Shown here: positions 5,715 to 15,315 of the stretch, in pieces
Numbering within the stretch: the first letter of the stretch is position 1
How the letters are laid out: every line of letters starts with the position of its first letter
Origin: Bacillota bacterium
Lineage (GTDB): Bacteria; Bacillota_I; Bacilli_A; RF39; UBA660
DNA length: 28,884 bases
Reading direction: 5' to 3'
Assembly: GCA_023391185.1 (NCBI GenBank)
Contig: JAEWBI010000062.1
Span: 1-28,884 of the forward strand
The notes under the pieces: generated by a model
What the model was told of the DNA's origin: nothing
The model's database searches: none
The model's input: only the letters and a program-made list of their open reading frames with translations
Made by a program: the position numbers and the translations under genes

Positions 5715-8207
5715 ATGAATTTTATTAAAAAAATCTTTGATCATGGATATAAAGAACTTGAAAGTTTTAAGATTAAGGCTAATCAAATTATGGCTCTTGA
5801 AGAAGAAATGAGTAAGTTATCTGATGATAAATTAAAAAAGAAAACGGATGAGTTTAAAAAGAGGCTATCTAAAGGAGAGACTTTAGAAGATATATTAGTG
5901 GAGGCTTTCGCAGTAGTTAGAGAAGTTTCATATAGAATGATTGGAGAGAAACCTTTCTATGTTCAAATACTAGGTGGTTTAGCTATTCATTATGGAAACA
6001 TAGCTGAAATGAAAACTGGTGAAGGTAAAACATTAACTTTTGCAATGCCAGCATATTTAAATGCACTTGAAGGAAAAGGTGTTCATTTAGTTACTGTTAA
6101 TGAATACTTAGTTGGTGTAGGAGCTGAGTATAATAGAAAAACTTTCGAATTTTTAGGTTTAACAGTAGGTACTAACTATAGAGATATGACTCCAAAAGAG
6201 AAGAAAGAGGCATATGCTTGTGATATTACTTATTCAACTAATAATGAAGTTGGTTTTGATTATTTACGTGATAACATGGTTGTTAAAGCTGAAAATAGAG
6301 TTCAAAGACCACTTAACTTTGTTATTATAGATGAGGTTGACTCTGTTTTAATTGATGAAGCAAGAACACCGCTTATTATATCTGGTGGTGCTGTGACATC
6401 AGCAAATTTATATATACAAACAGATAAATTTGTAAAAAGTCTAAAAGAGAATAATGGTTATTTATATGACGAAAAAACAAAAGCTGTCACTCTTGATAAT
6501 GAAGGAGTAGAAAAAGCAGAGAAAATTTTTGGTATTGATAATCTTTATGATATAAATAATACCAACTTAGTACATTTTATTAATCAAGCTTTAAAAGCAA
6601 ATTATGCTATGAAGAAAGATTTTGATTATGTTGTTGAAGAAGGAAAAGTTGTAATTGTTGATTCTTTTACAGGCCGTTTAATGCATGGTAGAGCTTACTC
6701 TGATGGTCTTCATCAAGCAATTGAAGCAAAAGAAGGCGTAGAAATTCAACAAGAGACAAAGACTCTTGCTACTATTACATTCCAAAATTTATTTAGAATG
6801 TATGATAAATTATCTGGTATGACAGGAACTGCTAAAACAGAAGAAGAAGAATTTAGAGAAATATATAACATGTATGTTATATGTATTCCAACTAATAGAG
6901 AAATAGCTCGTATTGATTATGGGGATTTAATTTATTCAACACAAGCTGGCAAATTTAAAGCTATTGTTAAAGAGATAAAAACAAGACATGAAGAAGGACA
7001 ACCAGTATTAGTTGGTACTGTAGCTGTTGAAACTAGTGAAATGCTAAGTAATTTACTTAAAAAAGAGCATATTCCACATGAAGTATTAAATGCAAAGAAC
7101 CATGCTCGTGAAAGTGAATTAATTATGAATGCTGGTCAAAAAGGAGCAGTTACAATCGCAACTAATATGGCAGGTCGTGGTGCCGATATAAAATTAGGTG
7201 ATGGTGTTAAAGAACTAGGTGGATTAGCTGTTCTTGGTACTGAAAGACATGAATCACGTCGTATAGATAATCAGTTAAGAGGACGTTCAGGCCGTCAAGG
7301 AGATCCTGGATTTTCACAATTTTATGTTTCATTCGAAGATGATTTAATGGTGAGATTTGGTACTGATAGAGCAAAAGGATTACTTCAAACATTAGGTTTT
7401 TCTGATGATGTAGCAATTCGCCATAAAATGCTATCTTCAACAATTGAACAAGCTCAAAAGCGTGTTGAAGGATCAAATTATGATATTAGAAAAACATTAC
7501 TTCAATATGATGATGTAATTAATCAACAAAGAGAAAATATATATGAGAAGCGTAATAAGATATTAGATCAAGAATCAATTCATGATATTATTTTAAGTTC
7601 TATTGATAATTATATTTATGATCTAGTGTTCTCACATATGGGTCCTGATAATGTACTTACTGAAAATGATATAGATGAAATTCTTGAATATGTTAATGCA
7701 AATTTAGTCAAAGATAAAATAACTAATAAAGAACTTGTTGAACTTACTCCTGAAGAAATAGTAGAGTTTATTGTAAACCATGTTACAGAAGAGTATAAAT
7801 TCAAACTTGAAGAAATTCCAGTAGAATTACAAAATGAGTTTGAAAAAGCAATTGCTTTAAGAGTTATTGATACTTATTGGATGGAACATATTAATACGAT
7901 GTCTATTTTAAGAGAAGGTATTCATTTAAGAGGATATGCTAACGAAAATCCACTTCGTGCTTATACAAATGAAGGATTCCAGTTATTTGAAGATTTATTA
8001 ATAAATATTGATAAGCAAACAACGCTATTCTTAATTAGAGCAGAAATAAGACAAAATATTGAAAGAAAACAAGTTGCAAAACCAGAATTAACAAATGATG
8101 CTGGAAAAGTAACTAAGAAACAACCAAAAAAAGTTCAAAAAGTTGGAAGAAATGATGCATGCCCATGTGGTAGTGGAAAAAAATACAAGCAGTGTTGTGG
8201 TAAATAA
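5715..8207 (+). CDS. secA: Preprotein translocase motor ATPase SecA
   Basis: SecA drives unfolded secretory proteins through SecYEG using ATP. The 830-residue product has the full layout: Walker A (MKTGEGKTLTF), DEAD-like Walker B (VIIDEVDSVLIDEARTPLIISG), the preprotein cross-linking region, the second RecA fold (GTVAVETSE, ATNMAGRGADIKLG, QLRGRSGRQGDPG), the scaffold/wing region (ALRVIDTYWMEHI) and the C-terminal zinc-binding SEC-C motif CPCGSGKKYKQCC. An ATG at 5706 touches the GAGAGG site. The ATG at 5715 has nine-base spacing and gives the usual MNFIKKIFDHGYKEL opening, so it is chosen. Upstream, TTTTAA and TAAAAT with a 17-base spacer may be the promoter. No clear terminator is seen after the gene. 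Confidence 0.97.
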   Translation: MNFIKKIFDHGYKELESFKIKANQIMALEEEMSKLSDDKLKKKTDEFKKRLSKGETLEDILVEAFAVVREVSYRMIGEKPFYVQILGGLAIHYGNIAEMKTGEGKTLTFAMPAYLNALEGKGVHLVTVNEYLVGVGAEYNRKTFEFLGLTVGTNYRDMTPKEKKEAYACDITYSTNNEVGFDYLRDNMVVKAENRVQRPLNFVIIDEVDSVLIDEARTPLIISGGAVTSANLYIQTDKFVKSLKENNGYLYDEKTKAVTLDNEGVEKAEKIFGIDNLYDINNTNLVHFINQALKANYAMKKDFDYVVEEGKVVIVDSFTGRLMHGRAYSDGLHQAIEAKEGVEIQQETKTLATITFQNLFRMYDKLSGMTGTAKTEEEEFREIYNMYVICIPTNREIARIDYGDLIYSTQAGKFKAIVKEIKTRHEEGQPVLVGTVAVETSEMLSNLLKKEHIPHEVLNAKNHARESELIMNAGQKGAVTIATNMAGRGADIKLGDGVKELGGLAVLGTERHESRRIDNQLRGRSGRQGDPGFSQFYVSFEDDLMVRFGTDRAKGLLQTLGFSDDVAIRHKMLSSTIEQAQKRVEGSNYDIRKTLLQYDDVINQQRENIYEKRNKILDQESIHDIILSSIDNYIYDLVFSHMGPDNVLTENDIDEILEYVNANLVKDKITNKELVELTPEEIVEFIVNHVTEEYKFKLEEIPVELQNEFEKAIALRVIDTYWMEHINTMSILREGIHLRGYANENPLRAYTNEGFQLFEDLLINIDKQTTLFLIRAEIRQNIERKQVAKPELTNDAGKVTKKQPKKVQKVGRNDACPCGSGKKYKQCCGK

Positions 8208-8289
8208 CATACCATCTATATCGAACTAGACGAATCTTGCATTATTTTTATAAAAATATTTAATAATTTGAAAGAGAGGCGAAATATTA

Positions 8290-8535
8290 ATGATAGATTT
8301 TATATTAAGCGCACTACCTTTTATACTAATAGGAGTATGTTTAGCAGTTATTTTTGCATATTCAAGAAAAGAAAAGAATTGGGAAAATAATTATATAAGT
8401 GAAGGAATGTCTATTGGAATGTGTTTAGGAGTAGCCTTTTCTCCAATGTTAAATATTAATTTAGGGATAGGAATAAGTTTAGGTATGCTAATAGGGCAAA
8501 CTATTGGATTACTAATAAAAAAGAATAAGAATTAA
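8290..8535 (+). CDS. Small membrane protein, unknown function
   Basis: This 81-residue protein has a hydrophobic helix at about 4-24 (FILSALPFILIGVCLAVIFAY). A polar loop with ENNYISEGMSIGM follows, then a second, glycine-rich hydrophobic region (about 44-75) with GxGxSLGMLIG-type spacing, and a basic tail KKNKN. This pattern fits two or three membrane helices with the N-terminus outside. I recall similar uncharacterised proteins in Firmicutes, but no function. AGAGAGG lies about ten bases before the ATG. It follows secA by 82 bases without an obvious terminator, so it may be read from the secA transcript. Confidence 0.65.
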   Translation: MIDFILSALPFILIGVCLAVIFAYSRKEKNWENNYISEGMSIGMCLGVAFSPMLNINLGIGISLGMLIGQTIGLLIKKNKN

Positions 8536-8671
8536 TTAAACACTTTAAATCTTAAATTAAGATACTATATCATCATTTTGTATTATAGTTTATATTTAGT
8601 TTTATTAAAAATATCACACTAAGTAGCGTGGTAAATATATATGATAAGTTTTTAGAAAGTAGGAATGTATT

Positions 8672-9475
8672 TTGAGTAAAGAAAGTAAAATAGTATTTGC
8701 AGTTATTGTGTTTGGTTGTTTAGCGTTTATTTTATTTTATAGTATAAATAAGGACAATAAGAATATGAAAACTGTTAATCAAATAGTTGAAAATGTTTTG
8801 GATGCAGATAGTGAAACAATGTTATACATTGGTTCAAGTGATTGTGATGCTTGTGATTTACAAGCAACGCAAATGAGCTTGCTTTTAGAAAATTATGATT
8901 TTGAATATTATTATGTAGATTTTAATAAGATTTCTACTACATCAGCTAAGACAAAATTTATTAAGAGTCTTGGTGTTGATACTTCAAAAGATTTTCAAAC
9001 ACCAATGATTTTAATCTATAAAGATGGTGAAATAGTTAGTCAAGCATCTAGCCTTACAAGTATAAACAAGATATTTACTTTATTACAGAAAAATAACATA
9101 ATTTCTGCAGAAGATGTTTTGCCAGTGAATTATCTTACTTTATCAAGTTTCATCAAGCTTACTGAAAATAGTGGGAAACAAGCTGTTATGTTAGGTTCTC
9201 CTGTTGAAGCACAGTCAAATAGTGCCCAGGAAGTGATTTGGAATATAGCTAAAGAAAATAAAGTGAATATTAATTATTTCATGCTTAATGATCTTACTGA
9301 AGAAGAAGGAAAAACTTTTGAAAATTCATTAGATTTTTATTCAGTTGATGATAACAATTTAGTTATTCCTACTTTATTAATAATAGAAGATGGTAAAGTT
9401 ATAGATTTTATAACACAATTACAAGATTCAGATACTTATATTAATTTCTTAAAAGAAAACGGCATAATGGAATAG
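8672..9475 (+). CDS. Membrane-anchored tandem thioredoxin-fold protein
   Basis: The 267-residue protein starts at TTG, with AGGAA upstream; the next in-frame ATG would remove the membrane segment, so TTG is preferred. Residues 6-24 form one hydrophobic anchor, placing the rest outside. The first thioredoxin-like module (about 35-145) carries C58-D-A-C61 after the strand MLYIGSS and a cis-Pro block FQTPMILIY. The second module (about 150-267) repeats the fold (KQAVMLGSP, then VIPTLLIIEDGK) but has no Cys pair. One redox-active plus one inactive module suggests an extracytoplasmic disulfide or redox protein using the second module for binding. It forms an operon with the next gene, ten bases away. 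The partner is unknown. Confidence 0.75.
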   Translation: MSKESKIVFAVIVFGCLAFILFYSINKDNKNMKTVNQIVENVLDADSETMLYIGSSDCDACDLQATQMSLLLENYDFEYYYVDFNKISTTSAKTKFIKSLGVDTSKDFQTPMILIYKDGEIVSQASSLTSINKIFTLLQKNNIISAEDVLPVNYLTLSSFIKLTENSGKQAVMLGSPVEAQSNSAQEVIWNIAKENKVNINYFMLNDLTEEEGKTFENSLDFYSVDDNNLVIPTLLIIEDGKVIDFITQLQDSDTYINFLKENGIME

Positions 9476-9485
9476 GGGTGTTAAA

Positions 9486-9938
9486 ATGCAAAAAGAGAAT
9501 TTAGAAACAATTTATAATAAAGTAATGGAATTTCGCCATAAATATCCAATGACGGTAGCATGGAGAATAAAAAAACATTGTAAAATTGTGGCATTACATA
9601 TGAATGAGGGTGAGCAGGTTAAATATGCCTTTGCTGCTCAAAAAAATGACAATCCTTTTGATATAATTACTACTTATGTAGTAGTACTTACTAACAAACG
9701 TATATTATTAGGTTCTAAGAGAGTTCTATTTGGTTACTTTTATACAGCTATTACACCTGATATGTTCAATGATTTAAGTATAAAGATGGGACTTATTTGG
9801 GGCAGAGTATGTATAGATACAGTAAAAGAACAAGTATTCTTATCTAATATTCAAAGAGAAGCATTAGATGAAATCGAAACAGAAGTAACAGAATATATGA
9901 TGGAAGAAAAGAAAAAATATGCAAATATAGTGAAATAA
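9486..9938 (+). CDS. PH-domain-like protein
   Basis: The 150-residue protein is soluble and follows the thioredoxin-like gene by ten bases, with GGGGTG upstream. The centre (about 35-130) reads like a bacterial pleckstrin-homology domain: LHMNEGEQVKYAFAAQ, then YVVVLTNKRILLGSKR, then a run of beta strands ending VFLSNIQREALDEIE. The TNKRILL segment is the most typical part of this fold. Bacterial PH domains serve as membrane-associated or binding modules; the ligand cannot be deduced. A strong terminator ends the operon. Confidence 0.7.
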   Translation: MQKENLETIYNKVMEFRHKYPMTVAWRIKKHCKIVALHMNEGEQVKYAFAAQKNDNPFDIITTYVVVLTNKRILLGSKRVLFGYFYTAITPDMFNDLSIKMGLIWGRVCIDTVKEQVFLSNIQREALDEIETEVTEYMMEEKKKYANIVK

Positions 9939-9965
9939 GAAGTAATTACTTACTTCTTATTTTAT
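9934..9965 (+). terminator. Intrinsic terminator
   Basis: AATAAGAAGTAA/TTACTTCTTATT 12-bp stem with a TTAC loop and a following T stretch. It overlaps the stop codon of the PH-like gene. Confidence 0.85.
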
Positions 9966-10017
9966 TGAAAAAAAATCAATTTTAAGGTATACTAATTATA
10001 ATAAGGTTGGTGAATAA

Positions 10018-11304
10018 ATGAAAAAGCTATTTGGTATGTTAGTATTACTATTTGCTCTTTATTTTTTATATCAGGTAACGTTTGTTTATTTCCAAGGTGG
10101 ACATAATATAGATTATGAAATATCTGATGGTAATAATTTAGTAAAGATAAATGAAATATTAAGATCAGGAAATAAGAGTGATGCAGATAATTATTCTATA
10201 TCTTTGGTTATTAATGATACAAATTTTAATGTACAAACTTTCTATAATTTCAATAGAAGTAGTAAAATTATAAGTACTGTTAGATATTATGAAGATAACG
10301 AACATAAATGTGTTTTTATAAGATATCGCAATAATAAAGTTTTAAATGATATATTATGTAATGATGATAATATAATAATACCATTACATAATTTAGATAT
10401 TATTTCAGATGGCTTAAAAGAATTTGCTAAAGAAATGGTAAATTATGGTTATGATGAAAATAATTGGAAGGACAATACTTCTGGTAGCATAGAAAAAGAA
10501 AATGCAACTTTATATCCTAAAAATTTAGTTAATAATCATTACCTTGGAGTATCATCTCCATCTGGTTTATATAGAATTAATAAAATTGATCAAATTAAAT
10601 ATGTAAAAGTATATACTACTAATTTAAATAATAATCAGCCTATTTTAAAAGGTTTTGTTAATGATAAGTATATTGTGGCTAATTACGATGATGAACAAAT
10701 ATATAGGTTCTTTGTCTCTAATTTAACTAATAACGGTTCCAATATGTTTGCTACCAAAGTTATTTCAAATAGTACTTTTGTACTTGGAAGTTTTGGAACA
10801 TCTCTTTATATATATGATCCTGATGCTAAAAAAGAATATGAACTAGACTACGATTCACAAAGCCTTTTAGAGGTAGGAAATGAAGAAACAGATATTGTAT
10901 TTTATAGTGAAGGGAAATGGCAAAGAACTCCAATAACATCTAATTTAAATACTTTAAATTTTGGTAATAATTATTCTAATGATTATGTAAATAATGAATA
11001 TGAGAAAATTATAAAAGTAGGTAATAAATATGGATACTATTATTTATTTAAAAAAGTGAATGATAGGTACATTGCATATCGTTCAGATGTAACTAATAGT
11101 GAGGTTCTTACTTATTTATTTACTACTACAAATATTAATAATTTAGTTTTTACAGATGATTATATTTATTATATAAGTGATGGAAGTTTAAAATACTATA
11201 GTGATGCAACAGGTAATAGAACAGTAATTACAAATAGTAATATATTAAATCCATCTAATGTATCTATTGGTGTTTATGTCGAAAGAAAAAAAGAATTATT
11301 TTAA
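10018..11304 (+). CDS. Membrane-anchored extracytoplasmic protein, unknown function
   Basis: The 428-residue protein starts after AAGGTTGGTG. One hydrophobic segment (about residues 4-26, LFGMLVLLFALYFLYQVTFVYF) anchors it, with no lipobox Cys. The rest is rich in Asn, Tyr and Asp and made of short beta-like repeats, such as GFVNDKYIVANYDDEQIYRF, YIYDPDAKKEYELDYD and FTDDYIYYISDGSLKYYSD. Repeated 'YIY...DG..KYY'-type strands suggest a beta-propeller, possibly sensor-like. I cannot assign a family. It converges with the P-type ATPase gene: the two coding regions overlap by four bases at their stops and share a bidirectional terminator. Confidence 0.75.
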   Translation: MKKLFGMLVLLFALYFLYQVTFVYFQGGHNIDYEISDGNNLVKINEILRSGNKSDADNYSISLVINDTNFNVQTFYNFNRSSKIISTVRYYEDNEHKCVFIRYRNNKVLNDILCNDDNIIIPLHNLDIISDGLKEFAKEMVNYGYDENNWKDNTSGSIEKENATLYPKNLVNNHYLGVSSPSGLYRINKIDQIKYVKVYTTNLNNNQPILKGFVNDKYIVANYDDEQIYRFFVSNLTNNGSNMFATKVISNSTFVLGSFGTSLYIYDPDAKKEYELDYDSQSLLEVGNEETDIVFYSEGKWQRTPITSNLNTLNFGNNYSNDYVNNEYEKIIKVGNKYGYYYLFKKVNDRYIAYRSDVTNSEVLTYLFTTTNINNLVFTDDYIYYISDGSLKYYSDATGNRTVITNSNILNPSNVSIGVYVERKKELF

Positions 11305-11314
11305 TTCTTTTTTT
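11286..11314. terminator. Shared bidirectional terminator
   Basis: AAAAAAAGAATT/AATTCTTTTTTT 12-bp stem with a five-base loop. It carries the stop codons of both converging genes. Confidence 0.75.
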
Positions 11315-13967
11315 GTTTTAATTTATTGATTTTTTTGAATATTTCCATAGCTATTATTATAGGTATAGCAACCAATATTAATTTAATTAAATCGTTATAA
11401 GGAACTCTATGCGTACTAAGTATTCTTGATAAAGGCTCAACTTCCATAATAATTATTTGTAATATTATTGAACTAGTTATGCTAAATACTACTAAAGGAT
11501 TTCCTTTAACTCCATATTCAAATATTGATTTATGTTCACTACGACAGTTTAGAACATGAAAATTTTGAATGAAAACCATTAGTGCCATAACATAACCTCT
11601 TGCACTAGTAACTTCCATATGATAAATATTTATAAGTAAATACCAGACAGCAAATACAATTAAACTTATAACAGTACCCGAAATCATTAACTCTTGTATA
11701 AGTAATTTATCAAATAGTGCTTCTTTTGTATTTCGTGGTTTCTGTGTTAGCATACTAGCCTTTTCTCTTTCAAAAGAAAGGGCTAAGTCTTGAAATCCAT
11801 CTGTAACTACATTAAGCCATAAAAGTTGTATTGCGGCAAGGGGCATAGGCATATTAAATAATATTGCAAGTAAGAAAAATATAACTTCTCCAAGACCACA
11901 TGAAATTAAAAAGTATACAATTTTTCTAATATTATTGTAGGCATTTCTTCCCTCTTTAATTCCAGATACTATTGATAAAAAGTTATCGTCTATAATTATC
12001 ATAGAAGCAGTTTCTTTAGCAACATCAGTACCACTTCCCATAGCAATTCCTATATTGGCTGCTCTTATAGCTGGCGCATCATTTACACCATCACCTGTAA
12101 CAGCAACAAATTCATTCTGTCTTTTATATGAATTAACTATCTCTAATTTTTGAAGAGGGGAAACTCTAGAAAAAACAGTCTTATTTTTAATATAGTTATC
12201 AAAAGCCTCTTCTCCTTTTTCTAGGTGTAAAACAATATCCTTATCGGTTGCAACCTCGTCATACGATGAAGCAATATTTAGTTCTTTAGCAATTGTAAAA
12301 GCAGTAAGTGGGTGATCACCTGTAATCATTACAACTTTAATACCTGCTTTTTTACAATCTCTTATTGAGTCTATAGTTTCAACCCTAATAGGATCAATAA
12401 ATGCGACTAATCCTTTAAATATAAGTGGTTCTATATCATCATCATCATATGTTTCTTTTTCTATGAAGTTATTAATTTTGCCATCAGCAAGTGCTATAAC
12501 ACGATAGCCCTCACTTGCTAAAACTTCATTTTGCTTCATAATTTTTTCTATATCTGAAGTAGTTAATTTTTTATCTTTTTCTGTGTATTTGCAAAACTCT
12601 AATACTTTTTCCACTGACCCTTTAACAGTACAGTGTATTTCATTATCTATATTATAAAAAACACCAGAATATTTATTTTCGGATTCATATGGAATGATTC
12701 CAATTTTATCGTAATTATTGTTAATAATTCCTGCTTTACTTCCTAAAACTAAAAAGGCTATATCGATAGAATCTCCATTATATTTTATATTTTTACCATC
12801 ATGAATTAAAGCGGCTTCATTATTTATTACTCCCAATGTGCTCAAGTAAATGGCTTTTTCAAATTCTTCATTATTAGTATTAATTATTTTTCCGTTAATG
12901 TCATATCCGATACCATCAATTTCAAAAATTTGTCCGCTTGGTAAAACTATTTTCTTAGCAGTTTGTTGATTTACAGTTAAAGTTCCTGTTTTATCCGTAG
13001 CAATAACTGTACAACTACCTAAACTTTCTACAGAGTTTAACTTTTTAACGACAACATTCTTTTTTGCCATTCTAGTTGAACCAATTGTTAAAGCCATTGT
13101 TAAAGCTAGTGGCAACCCTTCTGGCATAGCTGATACTGAAAGAGCAATAACAGCAAGAAATATAGTTGTTAAATCATTTCCCTTACTAACTAACACTGCT
13201 GTAACAATAAAAGCTATAACTAATATTAAGAAAGAGATTTGTTTAGAAAATTTTGACATTCTTATAGTAAGAGGTGAAGGTGTTTCAACCGTTTTAGATA
13301 CCTTATCAGCAATTTTTCCAATTTCAGTATTTGCACCAGTTTCAACAACTATTGCTACACCACGCCCTGTTATAACGCTTGTACCAGCGTATAACATGTT
13401 TTTTCTGTCAGCAAGACTAACTTCATCTTCAATAACATCTTTAAATTTAACACTATTTATACTTTCACCTGTAAGAATAGATTCATTAACAGTTAAATTT
13501 TTTGCTTCAATTATTCTTAAATCAGCAGATATTTTATTGCCTGATTCTATTAAAACAATATCACCAATAACAAGTTCACTAGAATCAATTTCTATTTCTT
13601 TACCATCTCTTCTAATTTTTACTTTCACTTTTATAAGTTGTTCTAGTGCCTCAGCACTTTTTTCAGCACGCCATTCTTGAAAAGTCCCAATAATAGCATC
13701 CACCATTATTATAAAAATGATTGCAAAAGCATCAAGCGCTTCATGTGCTACAAAAGATAAAATAATAGCGACAATTAAAAGCAAAACTATTGGGTCATTA
13801 AATTCACTAATAAATATCTTTAAAATACTATCTTTTTTCTTCTTTGGCAGTTGATTAAGTCCATTTTTTTGAAGAAGTACTTTTGCTTCTTTATCTTTTA
13901 TACCATTAATACTACTATTCAATTTCTCAAAAATAATTTCATTTGATAATTGATACCATTCTTTCAT
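11301..13967 (-). CDS. Calcium-type P-type ATPase
   Basis: An 888-residue P2-type cation pump, full length for the family. In order: an N-terminal cytoplasmic segment ending in the LLQKNGLNQLPKKKK block; two membrane helices; the actuator loop with LTGES; helix 4 with AMPEGLPLAL, the cation-site proline motif; the phosphorylation site Asp325 in DKTGTLT; the nucleotide domain with KGSVEKVLEF; the hinge MITGDHPLTA and VTGDGVNDAPAI; then the C-terminal helices with LLWLNVVTDGFQDLAL. The N and D residues in this last helix, with the PEGL motif, match Ca2+ (SERCA/PMCA-like) rather than heavy-metal pumps. The start follows AGGTGATAAT. Ca2+ export is likely; Mn2+ or Na+ is possible. Confidence 0.93.
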   Translation of the reverse strand: MKEWYQLSNEIIFEKLNSSINGIKDKEAKVLLQKNGLNQLPKKKKDSILKIFISEFNDPIVLLLIVAIILSFVAHEALDAFAIIFIIMVDAIIGTFQEWRAEKSAEALEQLIKVKVKIRRDGKEIEIDSSELVIGDIVLIESGNKISADLRIIEAKNLTVNESILTGESINSVKFKDVIEDEVSLADRKNMLYAGTSVITGRGVAIVVETGANTEIGKIADKVSKTVETPSPLTIRMSKFSKQISFLILVIAFIVTAVLVSKGNDLTTIFLAVIALSVSAMPEGLPLALTMALTIGSTRMAKKNVVVKKLNSVESLGSCTVIATDKTGTLTVNQQTAKKIVLPSGQIFEIDGIGYDINGKIINTNNEEFEKAIYLSTLGVINNEAALIHDGKNIKYNGDSIDIAFLVLGSKAGIINNNYDKIGIIPYESENKYSGVFYNIDNEIHCTVKGSVEKVLEFCKYTEKDKKLTTSDIEKIMKQNEVLASEGYRVIALADGKINNFIEKETYDDDDIEPLIFKGLVAFIDPIRVETIDSIRDCKKAGIKVVMITGDHPLTAFTIAKELNIASSYDEVATDKDIVLHLEKGEEAFDNYIKNKTVFSRVSPLQKLEIVNSYKRQNEFVAVTGDGVNDAPAIRAANIGIAMGSGTDVAKETASMIIIDDNFLSIVSGIKEGRNAYNNIRKIVYFLISCGLGEVIFFLLAILFNMPMPLAAIQLLWLNVVTDGFQDLALSFEREKASMLTQKPRNTKEALFDKLLIQELMISGTVISLIVFAVWYLLINIYHMEVTSARGYVMALMVFIQNFHVLNCRSEHKSIFEYGVKGNPLVVFSITSSIILQIIIMEVEPLSRILSTHRVPYNDLIKLILVAIPIIIAMEIFKKINKLKQKKN

Positions 13968-13983
13968 ATTATCACCTACTATA

Positions 13984-14012
13984 ATTTTATCTTTTATTTA
14001 CTTTTTTGTCTA
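13984..14012 (-). promoter_or_regulatory. Promoter of the P-type ATPase gene
   Basis: On the minus strand TAGACA (14012-14007), a 17-base spacer and TAAAAT (13989-13984) precede the start codon at 13967. Confidence 0.5.
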
Positions 14013-14037
14013 GGTAATAACAAGATATAATTTAATT

Positions 14038-14048
14038 TATGCTATAAT
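14038..14048 (+). promoter_or_regulatory. Promoter of the patatin operon (extended -10)
   Basis: TATGCTATAAT ends 16 bases before the patatin ATG. The AGGTGA site lies right at the predicted transcript start. Confidence 0.6.
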
Positions 14049-14064
14049 GATAATAGGTGATAGT

Positions 14065-15309
14065 ATGAAGCGAGCAATAGTTTTATCAGGCGGTGGATCA
14101 AAGGGCGCATACCAAATTGGCGTTTGGAAAGCATTAAGAAAACTGCATAAAAAGTATAATATTGTTACAGGAACTTCTATAGGTGCAGTCAATGGTATTC
14201 TAATGGTTCAAAAAGATTATCATAAGGCAAAAAAATTATGGAAGAACATTGGCTTTGACGATTTGTTTGATATAAGATTTGATGATGCTAAAACAGAATT
14301 TGATATCTATCGTAAGTATGCTGAAGAGTTTATCTCTAATGGCGGAATGAATACAAAAAAAATTCATAATTTTATAGCAAATTCATATAACGAAAAAAAA
14401 TTTTATAGGTCAAAAGTAGATTATGGTATAGTAACTTTTAGTGTTAGTAAAATGCAACCTAAAATAGTATTAAAAAAAGATTCAAAAGAAAAACTGTTAG
14501 ATTATGTGATGGCTTCTAGCGCTTGCTTTCCTGCTTTTCAGTCTATCAAAATAGATAATGATAGTTATGTAGATGGTGGTTATTATGATAATTTGCCTAT
14601 AAATTTGGCTATTGATATGGGTGCGGAAGAAATAATAGCTATTGATTTAGGTGCATTAGGAATAAAGAAACATGTCCATAATAATACAGTTAAAATAGTA
14701 AATATCATTCCTAAAAATGATATAGGTTCGTTTCTAATATTTGACAAAAATGTTTGCAGAAAAGCAATAAATTATGGTTATAATGATACAATGAAAATAT
14801 TTTGTAAACTAGATGGAGATAAATATACTTATAAAAAAGGTAATATAATCGCAAATTATAAGAAAAATAAAGATAGTTATGTAAACCAAATAGAAAATGT
14901 ATTAACTGATTACGAAAATGAAATAAAAATAATAGATAGAATAATTAATTTAAGTGACATTACAGATTTATATGTTAAAAGAAATGATTTATTAGTAAAA
15001 CCAAACATGATTAAGATAATGGAATATGCAGGAGAAACTCTTGGCATAGATAGTTCAAAAATATATCACGTTAGCTGGTATAATTACTTATTAAAAGATG
15101 CGCTACTTAAAAGAGAAGCTTTTAGCAAAAAATATATTAAAAAGTTAATTGAACAAAATAATCTTAAAAAGTTATTAAATACTAGTGCTATTATCCGTTA
15201 CATATATGATGCAATTATGAGTGGTAATGATAAACAATTAGAAATATATTTATTGGCAAGCTTATTTCCAAAAGAATTCTTAAGCGCAATATATATTTCT
15301 ATAATATAG
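14065..15309 (+). CDS. Patatin-like phospholipase
   Basis: A 414-residue protein of the patatin lipid-acyl hydrolase family (RssA/YlbK type), acting on membrane lipids with a Ser-Asp dyad. The oxyanion glycine loop is GGGSKGAY at residues 9-16, the nucleophile Ser38 lies in GTSIG, and the catalytic Asp170 is in VDGGYYDNLP. The catalytic domain spans about 1-260. The C-terminal 150 residues are helical and not recognised. An ATG at 14047 gives six extra residues but has no ribosome-binding site; the ATG at 14065 follows AGGTGA and gives the standard MKRAIVLSGG opening. The DUF3267 gene follows six bases later, probably in the same operon. Confidence 0.9.
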   Translation: MKRAIVLSGGGSKGAYQIGVWKALRKLHKKYNIVTGTSIGAVNGILMVQKDYHKAKKLWKNIGFDDLFDIRFDDAKTEFDIYRKYAEEFISNGGMNTKKIHNFIANSYNEKKFYRSKVDYGIVTFSVSKMQPKIVLKKDSKEKLLDYVMASSACFPAFQSIKIDNDSYVDGGYYDNLPINLAIDMGAEEIIAIDLGALGIKKHVHNNTVKIVNIIPKNDIGSFLIFDKNVCRKAINYGYNDTMKIFCKLDGDKYTYKKGNIIANYKKNKDSYVNQIENVLTDYENEIKIIDRIINLSDITDLYVKRNDLLVKPNMIKIMEYAGETLGIDSSKIYHVSWYNYLLKDALLKREAFSKKYIKKLIEQNNLKKLLNTSAIIRYIYDAIMSGNDKQLEIYLLASLFPKEFLSAIYISII

Positions 15310-15315
15310 TGAAAT

